In this document: piece after piece, positions 61,854 to 64,000 of the stretch | How positions within the stretch are numbered: the stretch's first letter is position 1 | How the letters are laid out: every line of letters starts with the position of its first letter | NCBI RefSeq assembly: GCF_000263195.1 | Contig: NC_018748.1 | Location: 3,782,001 to 3,846,000, forward strand | Source of the DNA: Emticicia oligotrophica DSM 17448 | Lineage (GTDB): Bacteria > Bacteroidota > Bacteroidia > Cytophagales > Spirosomataceae | Reading direction: 5' to 3' | DNA: 64,000 nt | Position numbers and translations under genes: made by a program | The notes under the pieces: generated by a model | What the model saw: only the letters and a program-made list of their open reading frames with translations | Database searches by the model: none | Told to the model about the DNA's origin: nothing

Positions 61854-62462
61854 ATGAAAAAGAAATTAATTATCGTAACAGTATCAGTTTTAGCAGTTGG
61901 AAGTCTTATGAGTTTCAGAATTATCAAACATTTATTTTCAAATAAGCAATTAGCAGTTGCAAAACCCTCGAATATTATGGCTAAAGGCTCATTTTATGAT
62001 TTCAAGTTGAAGTCACTTGATGGAAAAGAAACCATTGATTTTGCTAAATACAAAGGGAAAAAGATTGTTGTACTTAATACAGCTTCTGAATGTGGATATA
62101 CCCCACAATATGCTGATTGGCAAAAGTTTCACGAAAAATACGGTGATAAAATTGTAGTTTTAGGAGTTCCAGCCAATAATTTTGGAGGACAAGAACCAGG
62201 TTCAAACAAGGAAATTGCTACTTTTTGTCAGAAAAACTACGGTGTAACTTTTCAAATGCTTGAAAAAATTAGTGTAGTTGGCAATGACCAGCACCCCTTG
62301 TATCAGTGGTTAAGCAAAAAAGACATGAATGGCTGGAATGATAAGGCACCAACTTGGAATTTCTGCAAATATGTAATAAATGAAAAAGGGGAGGTTGCAA
62401 ATTTCTTTGCTTCTGGTGTAAAACCCGATTCCCCTGAATTTAAAAAAGCAGTAGGACTTTAA
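61854..62462 (+). CDS. Glutathione peroxidase-family thiol peroxidase
   Basis: A 202-aa protein with an N-terminal membrane anchor or signal (LIIVTVSVLAVGSLMS), then a GPx fold. The peroxidatic Cys80 is in NTASECGYTPQY, Gln113 in NNFGGQEPGS, and Trp168-Asn169 in PTWNFCKYVI: the complete catalytic tetrad. Cys125 in TFCQKNYG is the likely resolving cysteine, so it probably uses thioredoxin. Located outside the cytoplasm, 13 nt after argS. Confidence 0.93.
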   Translation: MKKKLIIVTVSVLAVGSLMSFRIIKHLFSNKQLAVAKPSNIMAKGSFYDFKLKSLDGKETIDFAKYKGKKIVVLNTASECGYTPQYADWQKFHEKYGDKIVVLGVPANNFGGQEPGSNKEIATFCQKNYGVTFQMLEKISVVGNDQHPLYQWLSKKDMNGWNDKAPTWNFCKYVINEKGEVANFFASGVKPDSPEFKKAVGL

Positions 62463-62525
62463 TTTAAAATTAAAAGAGTGCGTGTTTACATTCACTCTTT
62501 TTTTCTCTTTAATAACTATATAATC

Positions 62526-63407
62526 ATGAAGCATTGGCTTTCAGCAGCTCGCCCACGCACACTTCCTTTGGCATTGGCGAGTATTTTTATGGGTGGTTTT
62601 TTGGCAGCATCAGTTGGTAAGTTCGATTGGTTAATCTTTACCTTATGTTGCCTTACAACTATTGCCCTACAAGTTTTATCAAACTTTGCCAATGATTACG
62701 GTGATACACAAAATGGTGCTGATTTAGCGGGTAGGGTGGGGCCTGAACGTGCTGTTCAGTCGGGTGCAATTACACCGAAACAAATGCTCAATGGTATAAT
62801 TTTTATGGTCGTATTATGTTTGGTTTTGGGTATTTCTTTATTGTATTTTGCATTTAAGGATGCTTCAAAAAACGACTTTTTGGGCTTTTTGGGGCTCGGT
62901 TTAATTTCAATGCTGGCAGCATATACATATACAGCAGGTAAAAAACCTTATGGCTATGCGGGGTTAGGAGATGTTTCAGTGTTTATTTTCTTTGGTTTAG
63001 TAGGTGTATTAGGTAGTAATTATCTTTTCACGAAGTCATTTTCTTGGCTAAATGTTTTGCCTGCCTTCTCTTGTGGTTTGTTTGCTACGGGTGTTTTAAA
63101 TATCAATAACATTCGTGATATTGAATCTGATACTCGTGCGGGGAAAAAGACAATACCGGCTCGATTAGGTAAGCCTAAAGCGATTATTTATCATTGGTTT
63201 TTATTGAGCTTTGGTATGATTAGTATGCTGATTTTTAGCTATTTGCAAGCAGCTAGTAACTATTATTATATCATTTGTTTTCCTTTATTTTTTATCAATG
63301 GTATAAAGGTTTCTCGTTTGCCAAATCCCGACCCAATGCTTAAACAAATGGCTCTTTCTACCTTAGTTTTTGTGCTTTCATTTGGGCTTTCGCAAATTTT
63401 ATTTTAA
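62526..63407 (+). CDS. menA: 1,4-dihydroxy-2-naphthoate polyprenyltransferase
   Basis: A 293-aa UbiA-family membrane enzyme that attaches the isoprenoid tail in menaquinone synthesis. Start at ATG 62526 (MKHWLSAARPRTLPLALASI). Metal-binding motifs: NFANDYGDTQNGAD (Asn56, Asp57, Asp60) and NINNIRDIESDTRAGKKT, with about nine helices. GPERAVQSG and KPYGYAGLGDVSVFIFFG are typical of MenA. It is separated from the peroxidase gene by 63 nt and followed by a terminator. Confidence 0.95.
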   Translation: MKHWLSAARPRTLPLALASIFMGGFLAASVGKFDWLIFTLCCLTTIALQVLSNFANDYGDTQNGADLAGRVGPERAVQSGAITPKQMLNGIIFMVVLCLVLGISLLYFAFKDASKNDFLGFLGLGLISMLAAYTYTAGKKPYGYAGLGDVSVFIFFGLVGVLGSNYLFTKSFSWLNVLPAFSCGLFATGVLNINNIRDIESDTRAGKKTIPARLGKPKAIIYHWFLLSFGMISMLIFSYLQAASNYYYIICFPLFFINGIKVSRLPNPDPMLKQMALSTLVFVLSFGLSQILF

Positions 63408-63440
63408 TCACTAATAAATTTTAGTTTCTTACTACAATAA

Positions 63441-63474
63441 AAAAGTTTCTGTGATTGGTTTCACAGAAACTTTT
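63441..63474. terminator. Bidirectional terminator
   Basis: AAAAGTTTCTGTGA (63441-63454) and TCACAGAAACTTTT (63461-63474) form a 14-bp perfect stem with a 6-nt loop. It serves menA and the convergent OmpA-domain gene. Confidence 0.92.
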
Positions 63475-63490
63475 CGTACAGTCTAGCTTT

Positions 63491-64000
63491 TTATTTTACA
63501 ACTGTTCCTTTAGCAGCTTCTTGTGAAGCTAAAAACTTTTTCTCATTAGCATTTATTTTCACCACGACTCTTCTATTTCTACGTCTGCCTTCTGGGGTGC
63601 TATTACTTTCAACGGGTCTTGTAGCTCCATAACCCGCAATCGCAATTCGGTCTGCATTTACATTATGTGCTTTAAAATACAAAGCAACCGTTTTGGCTCT
63701 TAATTCTGAAAGCTTCTTATTATTCAACTGATTTCCACTACTATCGGCATGCCCTTCTATAAAAATTTCTGTGTATGGATATTGGCTCAACACACTTGAA
63801 ATATCGTCGAGGACACCTTTGGCATCGACAGTTAATTTTTCGGAACTAGATTCAAAATAAAAATCTGGCTGGAATGTAATATTAATGCCATCCGCAGTTC
63901 TGACAATCTCTGCCTTTTGATTCGATGCACCAATTAAATCGGTAGCTAACAAATCCAGCATTTTGCCAATCTTTGCTGCCGCTTCAGCGGCTGCGGGGTC
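63491..64000 (-). CDS. OmpA-domain protein, N-terminus cut by the window
   Basis: The frame continues past the ATG at 63961 to the window edge (residues DPAAAEAAAKIGK before it), so the gene begins outside and about 169 residues are visible. The visible part is an OmpA-like peptidoglycan-binding domain: GINITFQPDFYFESSSEKLT, TEIFIEGHADSSGNQLNNKK, IAGYGATRPVESNSTPEGRR and RRNRRVVVKI. An alanine-rich stretch precedes it. It would anchor the outer membrane or a lipoprotein to the cell wall. Confidence 0.9.
   Translation of the reverse strand, partial: DPAAAEAAAKIGKMLDLLATDLIGASNQKAEIVRTADGINITFQPDFYFESSSEKLTVDAKGVLDDISSVLSQYPYTEIFIEGHADSSGNQLNNKKLSELRAKTVALYFKAHNVNADRIAIAGYGATRPVESNSTPEGRRRNRRVVVKINANEKKFLASQEAAKGTVVK

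Overview
The window looks like chromosomal DNA of an aerobic, low-GC member of the Bacteroidota, most likely order Cytophagales (Spirosomataceae/Leadbetterellaceae type). The evidence is: a type IX secretion (T9SS) C-terminal sorting tail, two proteins with a 'GC-x-x' 3-coathanger-like C-terminus, a Porin_10-type barrel, GldJ/K-like FGE-fold lipoprotein chemistry, DUF2851, A-rich leaders without strong Shine-Dalgarno sites, and several promoters of the Bacteroidota form TTG-N19..23-TAnnTTTG. The genus is inference. No rRNA, tRNA, CRISPR array, prophage or complete insertion sequence was seen.

Layout. 1-2000: end of an outer-membrane porin, an FGE-fold lipoprotein and a VOC protein. 2145-7396: nuoL-nuoM-nuoN, the proton-pumping membrane arm of complex I, without the other nuo genes. 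7576-13027: a long Bacteroidota-type PurF, a newly called 47-aa gene on the opposite strand, a secreted protein, ferrochelatase with a cysteine-rich insert, a small membrane protein and a luciferase-like monooxygenase. 13068-18870 (minus strand): secreted M12B-like metalloprotease with 83-aa repeats, a class-V aminotransferase-fold enzyme, and a START-domain/membrane-protein pair. 19113-23681: a trans-4-hydroxyproline catabolic operon (oxidase, epimerase, deaminase) with a divergent AraC regulator. 23685-25130: REP-like palindrome pair and a type II NADH dehydrogenase. 25401-35355: tRNA nucleotidyltransferase, small membrane protein, DUF2851, pyrF, rfbC, YwqE-like phosphatase, LpxH, an orphan CheY-like regulator, PhnP-like hydrolase, a bacterial FAN1-like nuclease and an HU-like protein. 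35555-43527: LytTR regulator with TPR-histidine kinase, FUSC-type membrane protein, two DUF2157-like membrane proteins, an APH-fold kinase. 43618-54771: seven-repeat surface protein, GlgE, SPOR protein, T9SS metzincin, OafA-type acyltransferase, GT-C-like membrane protein, PorE-like OmpA protein. 55131-64000: cytochrome c, DivIC, enolase, YicC, secreted unknown, argS, glutathione peroxidase, menA and an OmpA-domain protein cut by the window edge.

How it works together. Respiration is well represented: complex I membrane arm, NDH-2, menaquinone prenylation (MenA), heme synthesis (HemH) and cytochrome c. The hydroxyproline operon together with a secreted metalloprotease suggests use of collagen-like or plant-wall proteins, but that link is inference. 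Cell-envelope genes (LpxH, RfbC, YwqE, OafA, OmpA, porin) are scattered. Most of the window is ordinary housekeeping DNA; the points most worth checking are the small gene at 9552-9695, the palindromic element at 23685-23849, the incomplete hydroxyproline operon, the FAN1-like nuclease, the cysteine-rich ferrochelatase, the palindrome around the -33 box of the HU promoter, and the domain-unusual secreted proteins.
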